This document shows positions 34,190 to 42,267 of a stretch of 64,000 bases of DNA, piece by piece. Source of the stretch: Flavobacterium sp. SUN052 (GTDB lineage Bacteria > Bacteroidota > Bacteroidia > Flavobacteriales > Flavobacteriaceae); NCBI RefSeq assembly GCF_028867935.1, contig NZ_JAPQNS010000003.1:124001-188000 (forward strand), in the 5' to 3' direction. The notes under the pieces are model-generated. The model saw only the letters and a program-made list of their open reading frames with translations, made no database searches and was not told where the DNA came from. Position 1 is the stretch's first letter. Each line of letters opens with the position of its first letter. A program made the translations under genes and the position numbers.

Positions 34190-37100
34190 TTACGCCTGCG
34201 AAGGACGAATCAATGGAGTTTTAGTTTTCTTTTCTTTCTTGGCAGCACCGAACTCATCAGGAACCTGCACATTGCCATCTGTGAAATCAGAAGGAATTAC
34301 ATCAATGCGGCTAGTTGGTGTTGCACCGGGTGTTGCTGGCTTATCCTGATCTTTTGTAAGCGTATCCACCACAATCGGCGTCGCTACGAACAGTGATGAG
34401 TACGTACCAACGATTACACCAATCAGCATGGCAAATGCAAAGCCCCGGATGGTTGCTCCACCGAAAATGAACAACACGATCAGCACCAGCATGGTCGACA
34501 AACCAGTTACGGCCGTGCGGCTTAGGGTACTGTTCAACGCGTTATTGATAATCGTAGCGATGTCTTCCTTTTTGTTTTTGCTCTCGGCCAGGTATTCCCG
34601 AACGCGGTCAAACACAACCACCGTATCGTTCATAGAGTAACCCATGATCGTGAGCAGGGCACCAATAAAGGCCTGATCAATATCAAGTGAGAATGGTAGC
34701 CAGCCGTTTCCGATGGAGAAGATGGCCAAAATGATTAGAACGTCGTGGAACAGGGCCACAACGGCACCATAACCAAAAGCCAGTTTCTTGAAACGAATCA
34801 GGATATAGATGAATACAACGGCAACTGCCAGCAGAATAGACCAGAATGCTGATACAATAAGGTCGTAAGCAATGGTTGGCCCAACTTTCTGCGAACTTTC
34901 GATGGTGGCTTTGTTGCCGCTCATTTTAGCCAGGCCCTTATTGATAGCAGCCTCTACCTGCTTATCCGATTCAGGCGAGTCGTTATCAATCAGGTAGCTG
35001 GTTGTGATTTTTACCTGCTCTGCATTTACACCAGTTCCACCATAGGTTTTCACTTCTGGTGCATCGCTTAGCGGGGCTTCCAAAGCTGCCCGAACATCGG
35101 TTGTAACAACAGGCTGCTCAAAACGAACAACGTAAGAACGCCCCCCCTTGAAATCAACACCCAGGCCGAATCCTTTAATTACCACCGAAATGATACCCAG
35201 CGCAATGATGGTGGACGAAATAATATAATAAATACGACGGTGCGATACAAAGTCGAAGTTCGAGTCTTTAAACAGGTTTTTCGACCAGGGAGCTGAGAAT
35301 GAAAGCGTTCTGCCACCTTCAGTGTAAGCTTCCAGAATCATACGAGTGATCAGAATAGCTGCGAACAAAGAGGTGAAAATACCAATCACCAACGTCACGG
35401 CGAAACCCCGGATCAGACCCGTACCAAACAGCAACAGGATAAAGCCTGTCAACAGAGTTGTAATGTTCGAATCGAAGATCGACGAATAAGCATTTGTGAA
35501 ACCATCGGAAATAGCCACTTTAAACGGCTTACCCAAAGCAAGTTCTTCTTTGATCCGCTCGAAAATAAGTACGTTAGCATCCACCGCCATACCGATTGTT
35601 AACACAATACCAGCAATACCAGGCATGGTGAGAACGGTACCAGGTACGGCCGCCATAACGCCCAACAGGAAGAACATGTTGACAAATAGAGCAAGGTCGA
35701 CAATCAAACCAGCCTTACCGTAGTAGAATACAACGAAGGCCAATACAATCAGCAGACCAACAATCGACGAAATAATACCGGCGCTAATGGCCTCCGAACC
35801 CAGGGTTGATCCGACCACGCTTTCTTCTACAATTGAAGGTGGCGCAGGAAGTTTGCCCGCCTTCAGGATGTTGGCCATGTCTTTGGTATCATCCACCGTA
35901 AACTGACCCGTGATGCTTGAACGGCCACCCGTGATTTCGTTTTGTACGTTTGGAGCCGTGTAAACGAGGTTATCAAGCAAAATAGCCACTGGGCGTCCTA
36001 CGTTTGCTGCCGTCAGAGCAGCCCACTTACGCGCACCTGTCGCGTTCATATTCATAGTTACTTCTGGCCGCCCCGTTTCGTCATAGTCATTGGCAGCATC
36101 GGTAATCACGTCGCCTTCTAATGGAGCCTGACCACCCGGTTTTTTGATGAAGTAGATAGGCAATACCTCGCGGTTATCGGTAGTTGTAAAGCCTTTACGC
36201 TCCCAGGCAAATACCATGTCAGCAGGAAACAATGAGCGTACTTCAGGATTGTTCAATACGGCGTTGGCACGAGCTGTATCTTTTAGGTATACACCCAGCT
36301 GGTTTTGCGAGATCGGAACAAACAATTGCGTGAGTGCTGCGCCAGCAGCAGCCGTATCAGCTTTGGCTGAGTCGCCTTTAGCACCGGCCAACTGAGAAGC
36401 TAAATCGCCTTTAGCAGCAGTACCTGATGCCGCTGGCGTTGTTTTAGCGGCTGCTTTGCGGGCAGCTTCCTCACGGAGCAGATAAGAACCCAAGCCTTCG
36501 ATACCTGTTGAGATTTCACCCAGTTGATATACCTCCGTAAACTCTAGCTTGGCAGCACCGGTCAACAGTCGGCGAACCCGCTCTGGGTTGTCAACACCTG
36601 GTAGTTCGATCAGTACGCGGCCTGTGCCGGTCAAACGCTGAATATTGGCGTTCGATACCCCAAACTTGTCAACCCGAGCCTGAATGATCTGGAAAGCCCG
36701 GCCAATAGATCCTTCAACCTCCTCGTTCAGCACACGCTTCACTTCGGTGTCAGTCGACTGGTAGCTGATTTTTCCCCGGTTAGCACTGGTGGCAAACAAG
36801 CTAGATAGTTTACTGCCCGGTGCTACGTCTTTATAAGCGCTGGCAAACAGGTCCACAAAGTTAGCGCGGCTTGTTTTCTGCGCTTCTTTAGCTTTAGCAA
36901 CCGCTTCATTGAATTTTGGATCGCGGGTGTTACCGGCCAAACCCCGAAGAATGTCAGCTGGAGCTACTTCGAGAACCACGTGCATACCGCCCTGTAAGTC
37001 GAGGCCTAGGCCAAGTTCACGCTCGGTTACCTCCTGGAGAGTATTGCCCAAGAATACCGGCTCTTTCCAGAGCGAATCGGTATAACGCTGTTTTTTCTTG

Positions 37101-37240
37101 AGATCGAGCTCCCCGTTTTTAGTGGCATAAGCAGTAGCGTCGTCTTTAATGCTACGCGAGACGAAGGTGAACGAGAGGTAATAGATGCTCAACAGAGCAA
37201 TTACTCCCGTCAGGATTAGTATTCCGGTTTTGTTTTGCAT
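34190..37240 (-). CDS. secDF: fused protein translocase subunit SecDF
   Basis: A 1016-residue fusion of SecD and SecF, the RND-type membrane proteins that use the proton gradient to pull secreted proteins through SecYEG. SecD part (about 1-640): GLGLDLQGGMHVVLEV, IIQARVDKFGVSNANIQRL, GRVLIELPGV, the TM4 region MPGIAGIVLTIGMAVDANVLIFERIKEEL. SecF part (about 665-960): GVDFKGGRSYVVRFEQPV and IGALLTIMGYSMNDTVVVFDRVREYL. An Ala/Lys-rich insertion at about 260-310 in the first periplasmic domain is low complexity. The fused form is usual in Bacteroidota. The C-terminal tail is basic and polar. Confidence 0.96.
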   Translation of the reverse strand: MQNKTGILILTGVIALLSIYYLSFTFVSRSIKDDATAYATKNGELDLKKKQRYTDSLWKEPVFLGNTLQEVTERELGLGLDLQGGMHVVLEVAPADILRGLAGNTRDPKFNEAVAKAKEAQKTSRANFVDLFASAYKDVAPGSKLSSLFATSANRGKISYQSTDTEVKRVLNEEVEGSIGRAFQIIQARVDKFGVSNANIQRLTGTGRVLIELPGVDNPERVRRLLTGAAKLEFTEVYQLGEISTGIEGLGSYLLREEAARKAAAKTTPAASGTAAKGDLASQLAGAKGDSAKADTAAAGAALTQLFVPISQNQLGVYLKDTARANAVLNNPEVRSLFPADMVFAWERKGFTTTDNREVLPIYFIKKPGGQAPLEGDVITDAANDYDETGRPEVTMNMNATGARKWAALTAANVGRPVAILLDNLVYTAPNVQNEITGGRSSITGQFTVDDTKDMANILKAGKLPAPPSIVEESVVGSTLGSEAISAGIISSIVGLLIVLAFVVFYYGKAGLIVDLALFVNMFFLLGVMAAVPGTVLTMPGIAGIVLTIGMAVDANVLIFERIKEELALGKPFKVAISDGFTNAYSSIFDSNITTLLTGFILLLFGTGLIRGFAVTLVIGIFTSLFAAILITRMILEAYTEGGRTLSFSAPWSKNLFKDSNFDFVSHRRIYYIISSTIIALGIISVVIKGFGLGVDFKGGRSYVVRFEQPVVTTDVRAALEAPLSDAPEVKTYGGTGVNAEQVKITTSYLIDNDSPESDKQVEAAINKGLAKMSGNKATIESSQKVGPTIAYDLIVSAFWSILLAVAVVFIYILIRFKKLAFGYGAVVALFHDVLIILAIFSIGNGWLPFSLDIDQAFIGALLTIMGYSMNDTVVVFDRVREYLAESKNKKEDIATIINNALNSTLSRTAVTGLSTMLVLIVLFIFGGATIRGFAFAMLIGVIVGTYSSLFVATPIVVDTLTKDQDKPATPGATPTSRIDVIPSDFTDGNVQVPDEFGAAKKEKKTKTPLIRPSQA

Positions 37241-37372
37241 GATTGAATGAGGGACGCTCGACTGTATCTGTTAAACGCTGATTGATAGAGCGTTAAATGA
37301 ACAAAACGGCGCTGCCCGGTACTATAGATAAAATACGAAAGAAGAATGGACGAGATGTCCGGGGTACTATAT

Positions 37373-37392
37373 TTTCGACAGGATTACAGGAT
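37373..37392 (+). repeat. copy of the dispersed TTTCGACAGGATTACAGGAT repeat
   Basis: This 20-mer is identical to 47966-47985, the arm of the palindromic element at 47966-48039. It is followed by a diverged continuation and a nearby partial inverse (GTAATCCTTTCAG at about 37448). It lies between secDF and a small membrane gene. Confidence 0.7.
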
Positions 37393-37465
37393 CAAGAGGA
37401 TTTTACGAATTGCAAAAAAACCTTTTAATCTACCCGGCGGTCCGGCCGTAATCCTTTCAGAAAAA

Positions 37466-37870
37466 CTAAGGGGCGTTGGGCGCAATGAAATGGCCGAAGA
37501 CATTTCGGAAGAAAGAGAAGTAAAAATAGGGTTCTGAGAAGATTAAGCGAACCGTAACGGCGGCCAGCAAAAGTAACACCGCCATAACGGGCGGGGGCAA
37601 GAGCCAAACCGTTTCACCAAAATCGAAAGACGTTGCCGGGGTAACAACAGCCTCAAAAGACGCTGTGCTAACTTGGGCTTCCGTAGGCGCGTCGGTACGA
37701 TCTGCCGCTGCGGTTTTACCCGTTTTCTGAGCAGTAGCGGCTTTTTGCACAGGCGCTTTGGCCACCGTATTTGACCCCATCGGAGTATGCCCCCAACCGG
37801 CCAAAAACAGCAGTAAGCTTGCCAGAGCAAGACTAACCGAATGAACCAATACGACGCGTTGACGCTTCAT
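37466..37870 (-). CDS. hypothetical two-helix membrane protein
   Basis: A 134-residue protein that I do not recognise. It has one hydrophobic segment at about 8-25 (VHSVSLALASLLLFLAGWG), then a low-complexity Ala/Lys/Thr linker (about 35-75), and a second helix at about 90-108 (VWLLPPPVMAVLLLLAAVTVRLIF), ending in an aromatic FYFSFFRNVFGHF tail. The composition suggests a small envelope protein with a flexible periplasmic linker. It is on the same strand as secDF but upstream of it by 225 bp. No partner is obvious. Confidence 0.5.
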   Translation of the reverse strand: MKRQRVVLVHSVSLALASLLLFLAGWGHTPMGSNTVAKAPVQKAATAQKTGKTAAADRTDAPTEAQVSTASFEAVVTPATSFDFGETVWLLPPPVMAVLLLLAAVTVRLIFSEPYFYFSFFRNVFGHFIAPNAP

Positions 37871-38031
37871 GTTTTTTAACTACAGATTACAAATTTAGTG
37901 CCATTTAGTAAGATGTGCAAACAGAATAATCGTGGCAGTTAGCTGAGAGAACACTCAGCAGAAATTGATGCAGTCAATAGTAGAACTGGTAAGGGAATGG
38001 TTTCTTGGGAAGACCGTCAATGATATTTTCA

Positions 38032-38475
38032 ATGAAAACGATTCTCGTTAGCCTTCTCTTGTGTGCCCAGGTTGCTTTTGGGCAAGAAACTCTTGGTGTG
38101 GTACGTCACAACCATTTGGCATTACACGTGAAAGATATTCAGGTGAGTACTCAATTTTACCGGGATGTGCTGGGGTTGAAGCCGCTCGCCGTTCCCGATA
38201 ACCTCAAAGCTATCCGCTCGTGGTTCGATTTGAATGACGGTCAGCAAATTCACCTGATGGCTGGGCGAACTGATGAAATTCACCACGATAAAAATGGAAG
38301 CCACATTGCCTTGTTCGTAACTGATATTGCTAAATCAGAAGATTTCCTGAAACAGCGTAACATCACGTTTCATAAACAAACGCGTTTCGACGGTGTCGTT
38401 CAGATCTACTTTCCTGACCCAGACGGGTATCTGATTGAGCTGAATGAATCGAAGAAGATGAATAATATAAAATGA
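38032..38475 (+). CDS. exported VOC/glyoxalase-fold protein
   Basis: A 147-residue protein with a signal peptide (MKTILVSLLLCAQVAFGQ) followed by one vicinal-oxygen-chelate domain: NHLALHVKDIQVSTQFYRDVLGL, HIALFVTDIAKSEDFLKQ, and the C-terminal IYFPDPDGYLIELNE. Potential metal ligands are the His in NHLALH and in SHIALF and the Glu in IELNE. I chose the ATG at 38032; the frame also opens at 38005. Export is unusual for glyoxalase I-like enzymes and means a periplasmic substrate. It converges on the NMT1-like gene with 1 bp between stops. Confidence 0.8.
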   Translation: MKTILVSLLLCAQVAFGQETLGVVRHNHLALHVKDIQVSTQFYRDVLGLKPLAVPDNLKAIRSWFDLNDGQQIHLMAGRTDEIHHDKNGSHIALFVTDIAKSEDFLKQRNITFHKQTRFDGVVQIYFPDPDGYLIELNESKKMNNIK

Positions 38476-38476
38476 G

Positions 38477-39439
38477 CTAGTGAACCCGTACGGTTGGTAA
38501 GTTTTCAACAAACTGGTTAGTGAACAACTTGTTGATGTCCAACTGCATAACGATTTCACCGTCTCGGCTGACAATCATACGGTGGCGAATTAGGTAATTA
38601 ACGAACTGAACCCACACTTCTCTTCGCATTTTACCCCAATGACCAGCGGTGTCTAAAAAGTACCCCGCCACTGTCTGCTGACTTAATTCTACAAATCCAT
38701 GATCGGACAAAGTAGGATGGTTGGTCATTTCGATCAGGAGTCGGGCTGCTTCGTCTGGTTGCTCCACCGCAAAACGGAAACCGGCTCCGGTTGCCTCCAT
38801 GAACCGTTGGATTATATTCGGCTTTTGGTCAATAAGGTCCTGGCGTGTGGCTAGCACGGGGCTGTAACCATAAGGAATTTCGTAGTCGTCAAGTAGAAAA
38901 CGATTCAGTTTGACATCGTCTAAATCGGCTTCTACCCCTTCCCAGGGCAGAAAAATCCAGGTTGCATCAATTTCGTTGGTAAGCAGAGATTGCCATAAAT
39001 TGAGCCGGGTGGGTTTGTGAGTCGCTATTACACCCCGACCTCCGTCGTTACGAATCATTTGCCGTACCAGATCATCTTCAAACCGGGCTCCATACGAACC
39101 ATACACCTTACCGTCGAGTTGAGCGGGCCGCTCAATACCGCTTTGCTGAAGTGTTACAATGGCACTGGCATCGCGGGCCAACACAGCTGCAATAGCCACT
39201 AACGGAACAGAGGGCGTAGTAGTATGAAAACTGACAACGCTTTCCGAAGGCATTATGGCCAGATCGACTTCGCCATGGGCCAGCCTCCGAGCCGGGGTCG
39301 ACTTATATTTGTCGGCCTCTGGAGTAGTAATGTCTACCGTTAACCCGGCATCTTTATAATACCCATTGGCAATGGCTACATAAAAGCCAGTGTGGTTGGT
39401 ATTGGGTGTCCAGTCGAGGGCAAGGCGAATCGAATCCAT
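38477..39439 (-). CDS. NMT1/ThiY-like substrate-binding-fold protein without signal peptide
   Basis: A 320-residue periplasmic-binding-protein fold of the NMT1/THI5-like family. The start (LALDWTPNTNHTGFYVAIANGYYKDAGLTVDI) closely follows ThiY-type proteins that bind a thiamine pyrimidine precursor. No signal peptide or lipobox precedes it: the stop codon TGA lies 6 codons upstream of the ATG, so no longer frame exists. No ABC permease or ATPase gene is near. It therefore appears cytoplasmic. The yeast THI5 catalytic features (His66 region, cysteine-rich CCCFC motif) are not present. Function is open: an intracellular binder, or a lost or relocated transporter component. Confidence 0.75.
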   Translation of the reverse strand: MDSIRLALDWTPNTNHTGFYVAIANGYYKDAGLTVDITTPEADKYKSTPARRLAHGEVDLAIMPSESVVSFHTTTPSVPLVAIAAVLARDASAIVTLQQSGIERPAQLDGKVYGSYGARFEDDLVRQMIRNDGGRGVIATHKPTRLNLWQSLLTNEIDATWIFLPWEGVEADLDDVKLNRFLLDDYEIPYGYSPVLATRQDLIDQKPNIIQRFMEATGAGFRFAVEQPDEAARLLIEMTNHPTLSDHGFVELSQQTVAGYFLDTAGHWGKMRREVWVQFVNYLIRHRMIVSRDGEIVMQLDINKLFTNQFVENLPTVRVH

Positions 39440-39549
39440 AAAAATCGTGTTAACTCAAGAATTAACCCGTTTGCGTTTCATTAGTTTCAGGTTGCCCCTG
39501 TTTCAGCGTGCTTCGCTTGTTAGCCTATACCCTTTTTATGGCAGCGTAA

Positions 39550-40704
39550 TTACTCTAACACGCTCAAACCCGCATCGATATAATAGAAATTTTCGGGCTG
39601 GTAGTGGTGAATAAATTTCTCGATGGGCGAGTTGCCAAGCCGCACAATTACCGCGTTCTTCTCTTTAATGATGTAGACGTATTGGCCAAACAAGCCGTTC
39701 ATCGACGGGACTTTAAGGCCATTAGGGTGGTTCACAATCCAGTATTGATAACCGTAATAATCGACAGGTTGGTTATTCTCGGTTGGGTCTTTAAGGTAAC
39801 TGGCTGGTTTAGTGGCAGCATCCAGATAGGTCTTTGAGACAATCTGTTTCCCGTTCCAGTTGCCATTGTTCAGTACCAACTGCCCAAACCGGCCATAGTC
39901 GCGGGCGATGCCATTAAAACAGCAAAACGCTTTTTCGTGCTTCTGCTCCCCATCGAGTAGCCATAAAGCATCGTGTTCAAAATGCATGGGTTTGGCAAAC
40001 CGTTCTGACACTAGTGCAGAAATGCTTTTGCCGAACACTTTTTCTACAATCAGACCCAGCACCTGCGTGTCACCAGAGCGGTAATCCCAAAACTGGCCAG
40101 GTGCTTCTTTGGGCTCCATCCGACTCACGGTATACTCCAAATCATCGCCATAATAGCCGTAGGCATTCAGGCTGAAATAGCTTTTGTCAGACTCTTTCCA
40201 GCTTAAGCCGCTACTCATGGTCAACAGATCGCGAATACGAATCTTGCGTAGGTCGCCTTCTTTGAAATGATCAAGATAGTCGGCAACAGGTTGGTCGATA
40301 CTTTTGATACGGCCCTCATCCAGAGCAATCCCGATAAGTAGGGAAATCATGCTTTTAGCCGCCGAAAATGACCCACTCAGCGAATCGCGGCCGTGGTTCC
40401 AATACCGTTCGTATTTCAGTTTACCATTTTGAAAGACCAAAAACGCAATGGTACGCTGCTTCTCGATGCTATCGATCAGGTTTTTGGGAATGTCACGCTT
40501 ATTGTAAAGCGAATCTAGCGGCCACGCCTGAGGGGAATCTCCATTGTCGACAAGCCGGGTAGGGTGAGTTTTGAAATCGTAGATCGTGTGTGGTCCCCAG
40601 GTCACAAAATTGCGGATATGGGCCAGCCGGTTGGTGTAGGTAGCCGCATAAACGACGCCCAGAAGCAGGAACAAAGAAAAAAGAATTCGGAGGGGGCGTT
40701 TCAC
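39550..40704 (-). CDS. serine hydrolase, beta-lactamase-related
   Basis: A 384-residue class C beta-lactamase/penicillin-binding-fold hydrolase. One N-terminal helix (about 6-22, ILFSLFLLLGVVYAATY) anchors or exports it. The catalytic SxxK is S114-A-A-K117 (GSFSAAKSMISLLIG). The following LLTMSSGLSW and the YGYQYW segment agree with the family, and a DYRSGDTQVLGLIVEKVFGKSI stretch supplies the tyrosine region. It probably hydrolyses esters or peptides in the periplasm; real lactamase activity is not implied. It is divergent from the CoA-transferase gene with matching inverted sequences between them. Confidence 0.85.
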   Translation of the reverse strand: MKRPLRILFSLFLLLGVVYAATYTNRLAHIRNFVTWGPHTIYDFKTHPTRLVDNGDSPQAWPLDSLYNKRDIPKNLIDSIEKQRTIAFLVFQNGKLKYERYWNHGRDSLSGSFSAAKSMISLLIGIALDEGRIKSIDQPVADYLDHFKEGDLRKIRIRDLLTMSSGLSWKESDKSYFSLNAYGYYGDDLEYTVSRMEPKEAPGQFWDYRSGDTQVLGLIVEKVFGKSISALVSERFAKPMHFEHDALWLLDGEQKHEKAFCCFNGIARDYGRFGQLVLNNGNWNGKQIVSKTYLDAATKPASYLKDPTENNQPVDYYGYQYWIVNHPNGLKVPSMNGLFGQYVYIIKEKNAVIVRLGNSPIEKFIHHYQPENFYYIDAGLSVLE

Positions 40705-40763
40705 TGGTGGTTATCGTTTATGGTGGTATTATTTTAGGTAAGCCGGTTTAGAGACGCGGAGCT

Positions 40764-40806
40764 ACAAAGATTGGAAATTTATTAGCTGTGAACGTACAAT
40801 CTTTGT
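40764..40806. promoter_or_regulatory. symmetrical divergent control region
   Basis: ACAAAGATTG (40764-40773) and CAATCTTTGT (40797-40806) form a 10-bp inverted repeat between two divergent genes. On each strand the arm reads AATCTTTG, one base off TAnnTTTG, so each may be the -7 element of its own gene. A dyad bound by a shared regulator is also possible. Confidence 0.4.
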
Positions 40807-40855
40807 GGCTATGTCCGATTTATGTAGAACCACAATCCTGAAAATATAAACCCAA

Positions 40856-41953
40856 ATGCCTCCTTCTTACAACCCTACAAATGGACCGTTAGCAGGTCTT
40901 CGTATTCTCGACCTTTCTCGATTGTTACCCGGTCCGCTGGGTACCATGCTCATGGCTGATATGGGAGCCGAGGTTATTAAGATCGAAAGCCCCGCAAGTC
41001 CCGATTATGTCCGAATGTTTCCGCCCCACCTAAATGGCGAGTCGGTACATTTCCTGATGTATAACCGGGCGAAACAGGTATTGACACTCAACTACCAGAC
41101 CGACGAAGGCAAAGCCGAATTTCTGGAAATGATCAAAACGGCTGATGTGGTAGTAGAGCAGTTCCGGCCGGGCTACCTCGACCGATTGGGTATAGGGTAC
41201 GAGGTGGCTCGTCAGATAAACCCACGTATCATTTATGTATCAGTGACAGGGTATGGGCAAACGGGTCCCTACGCTCAACTCGCAGGCCACGACCTGAATT
41301 ACCTCGGTGTTGCAGGCATATTGAGCCTGACTGGTGACCCTACCGAAGCGCCCACGGTGCCGGGTGTGCAACTGGCTGACATAGCGGGTGGCTCTTACGG
41401 TTGCGTGATGGGCACACTCGCGGCTCTGTATGCCCGCGAACGCACTGGCGAAGGCCAGCATGTGGATGTGTCGATGACGGACGCAGTGATGCCATTGCTT
41501 ACGGTCGCTTATGGGTTGTTTACAGGAGGGATGGAATCCACTCGCGGACAAATGCCATTGTCGGGTGGGCAACCTAACTATGGCGTGTATTTGGCTAAGA
41601 GAGAGGGAGATAGCCGGGACCGGTATGTCGTATTGGGTACGCTCGAGCCAAAATTTTGGCAAAAATTCTGCACCCTTGTCCAGAAGCCCGACTGGCTCAA
41701 GTTTATACTCCCCCAAACCTCCGATGAACTAGTCGATTATAAAAAACAGATTCAAACGCTGTTTCTTGAACGGACTCAGGCAGAATGGGTCGCTTTTGGT
41801 ACCGAAAATGATTTATTGATTACCCCCGTAAACGACCTTGCCGACCTTCAAAACGACCCGCAAGTAAGGTTCCGGCAAATGGTTATTACCGAACAGCACC
41901 CGGTTGCCGGAACCTATTCAAGTATAGGGATTCCACTGAAGTTTCTACAATGA
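40856..41953 (+). CDS. class III CoA-transferase (CaiB/BaiF family)
   Basis: A 365-residue family III CoA-transferase / alpha-methylacyl-CoA racemase-like enzyme. Signatures are the N-terminal LAGLRILDLSRLLPGPLGTMLMADMGAEVIKIESP, the catalytic-aspartate region NYLGVAGILSLTG with the preceding GQTGPYAQLAGHDLNY, and GEGQHVDVSMTDAV. AMACR-like members commonly read RLLPGP, so a racemase is a good alternative to a transferase. The gene is cytoplasmic and monocistronic as far as can be seen. The substrate acyl group is unknown. Confidence 0.88.
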   Translation: MPPSYNPTNGPLAGLRILDLSRLLPGPLGTMLMADMGAEVIKIESPASPDYVRMFPPHLNGESVHFLMYNRAKQVLTLNYQTDEGKAEFLEMIKTADVVVEQFRPGYLDRLGIGYEVARQINPRIIYVSVTGYGQTGPYAQLAGHDLNYLGVAGILSLTGDPTEAPTVPGVQLADIAGGSYGCVMGTLAALYARERTGEGQHVDVSMTDAVMPLLTVAYGLFTGGMESTRGQMPLSGGQPNYGVYLAKREGDSRDRYVVLGTLEPKFWQKFCTLVQKPDWLKFILPQTSDELVDYKKQIQTLFLERTQAEWVAFGTENDLLITPVNDLADLQNDPQVRFRQMVITEQHPVAGTYSSIGIPLKFLQ

Positions 41954-42267
41954 GTCAGTGAGGGATTATGTTCACTGTATAAACTGATTGTTGATAAAAT
42001 ATGATCTGTTTTAACTAAGATAGAGGTGACAGATGTCTTAATGATCAGTCAGAAGTAGGTACCGTTAACCAAGAAACATGGCATGATTTATGTTGATCGG
42101 CCCAGTTTTTAAGAAGTCTCTACAATAAAGCGTAAGCATCCTGAAAACGGGAGCAAAATAGGCCGTGTTCGGCTTTTGCTTCGCTTGGCATGATATTCGT
42201 CAGTTATATAGAACGATGGCCAACGCAAGTTGGTGTGGCTTGGCCCAGGTAAAAAAGTTAACGTTAT
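41954..42267. other. 314-bp intergenic region without a recognised element
   Basis: Between the CoA-transferase and the T9SS-sorted protein. It is mildly AT-rich. A possible stem involves GGCCGTG...GGCTTTTGC and CTTGGCCCAGG near 42172-42250, but I see no known riboswitch, convincing promoter match or coding frame. It probably holds the promoter and leader of the next gene. Confidence 0.4.

Noticed and set aside
37940..37960. CTGAGA sequence resembling a TPP riboswitch core
   Set aside because: It forms only a small CTGAG/CTCAG hairpin, the second conserved half is absent, and it precedes a VOC gene on the plus strand, not the ThiY-like gene.
38477..39439. THI5-type HMP-P synthase assignment
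   Set aside because: The histidine region and cysteine-rich motif of THI5 are not found; the N terminus is closer to ThiY.
41240..41716. 158-codon minus-strand frame
   Set aside because: Antisense to the CoA-transferase gene, which carries clear family motifs.
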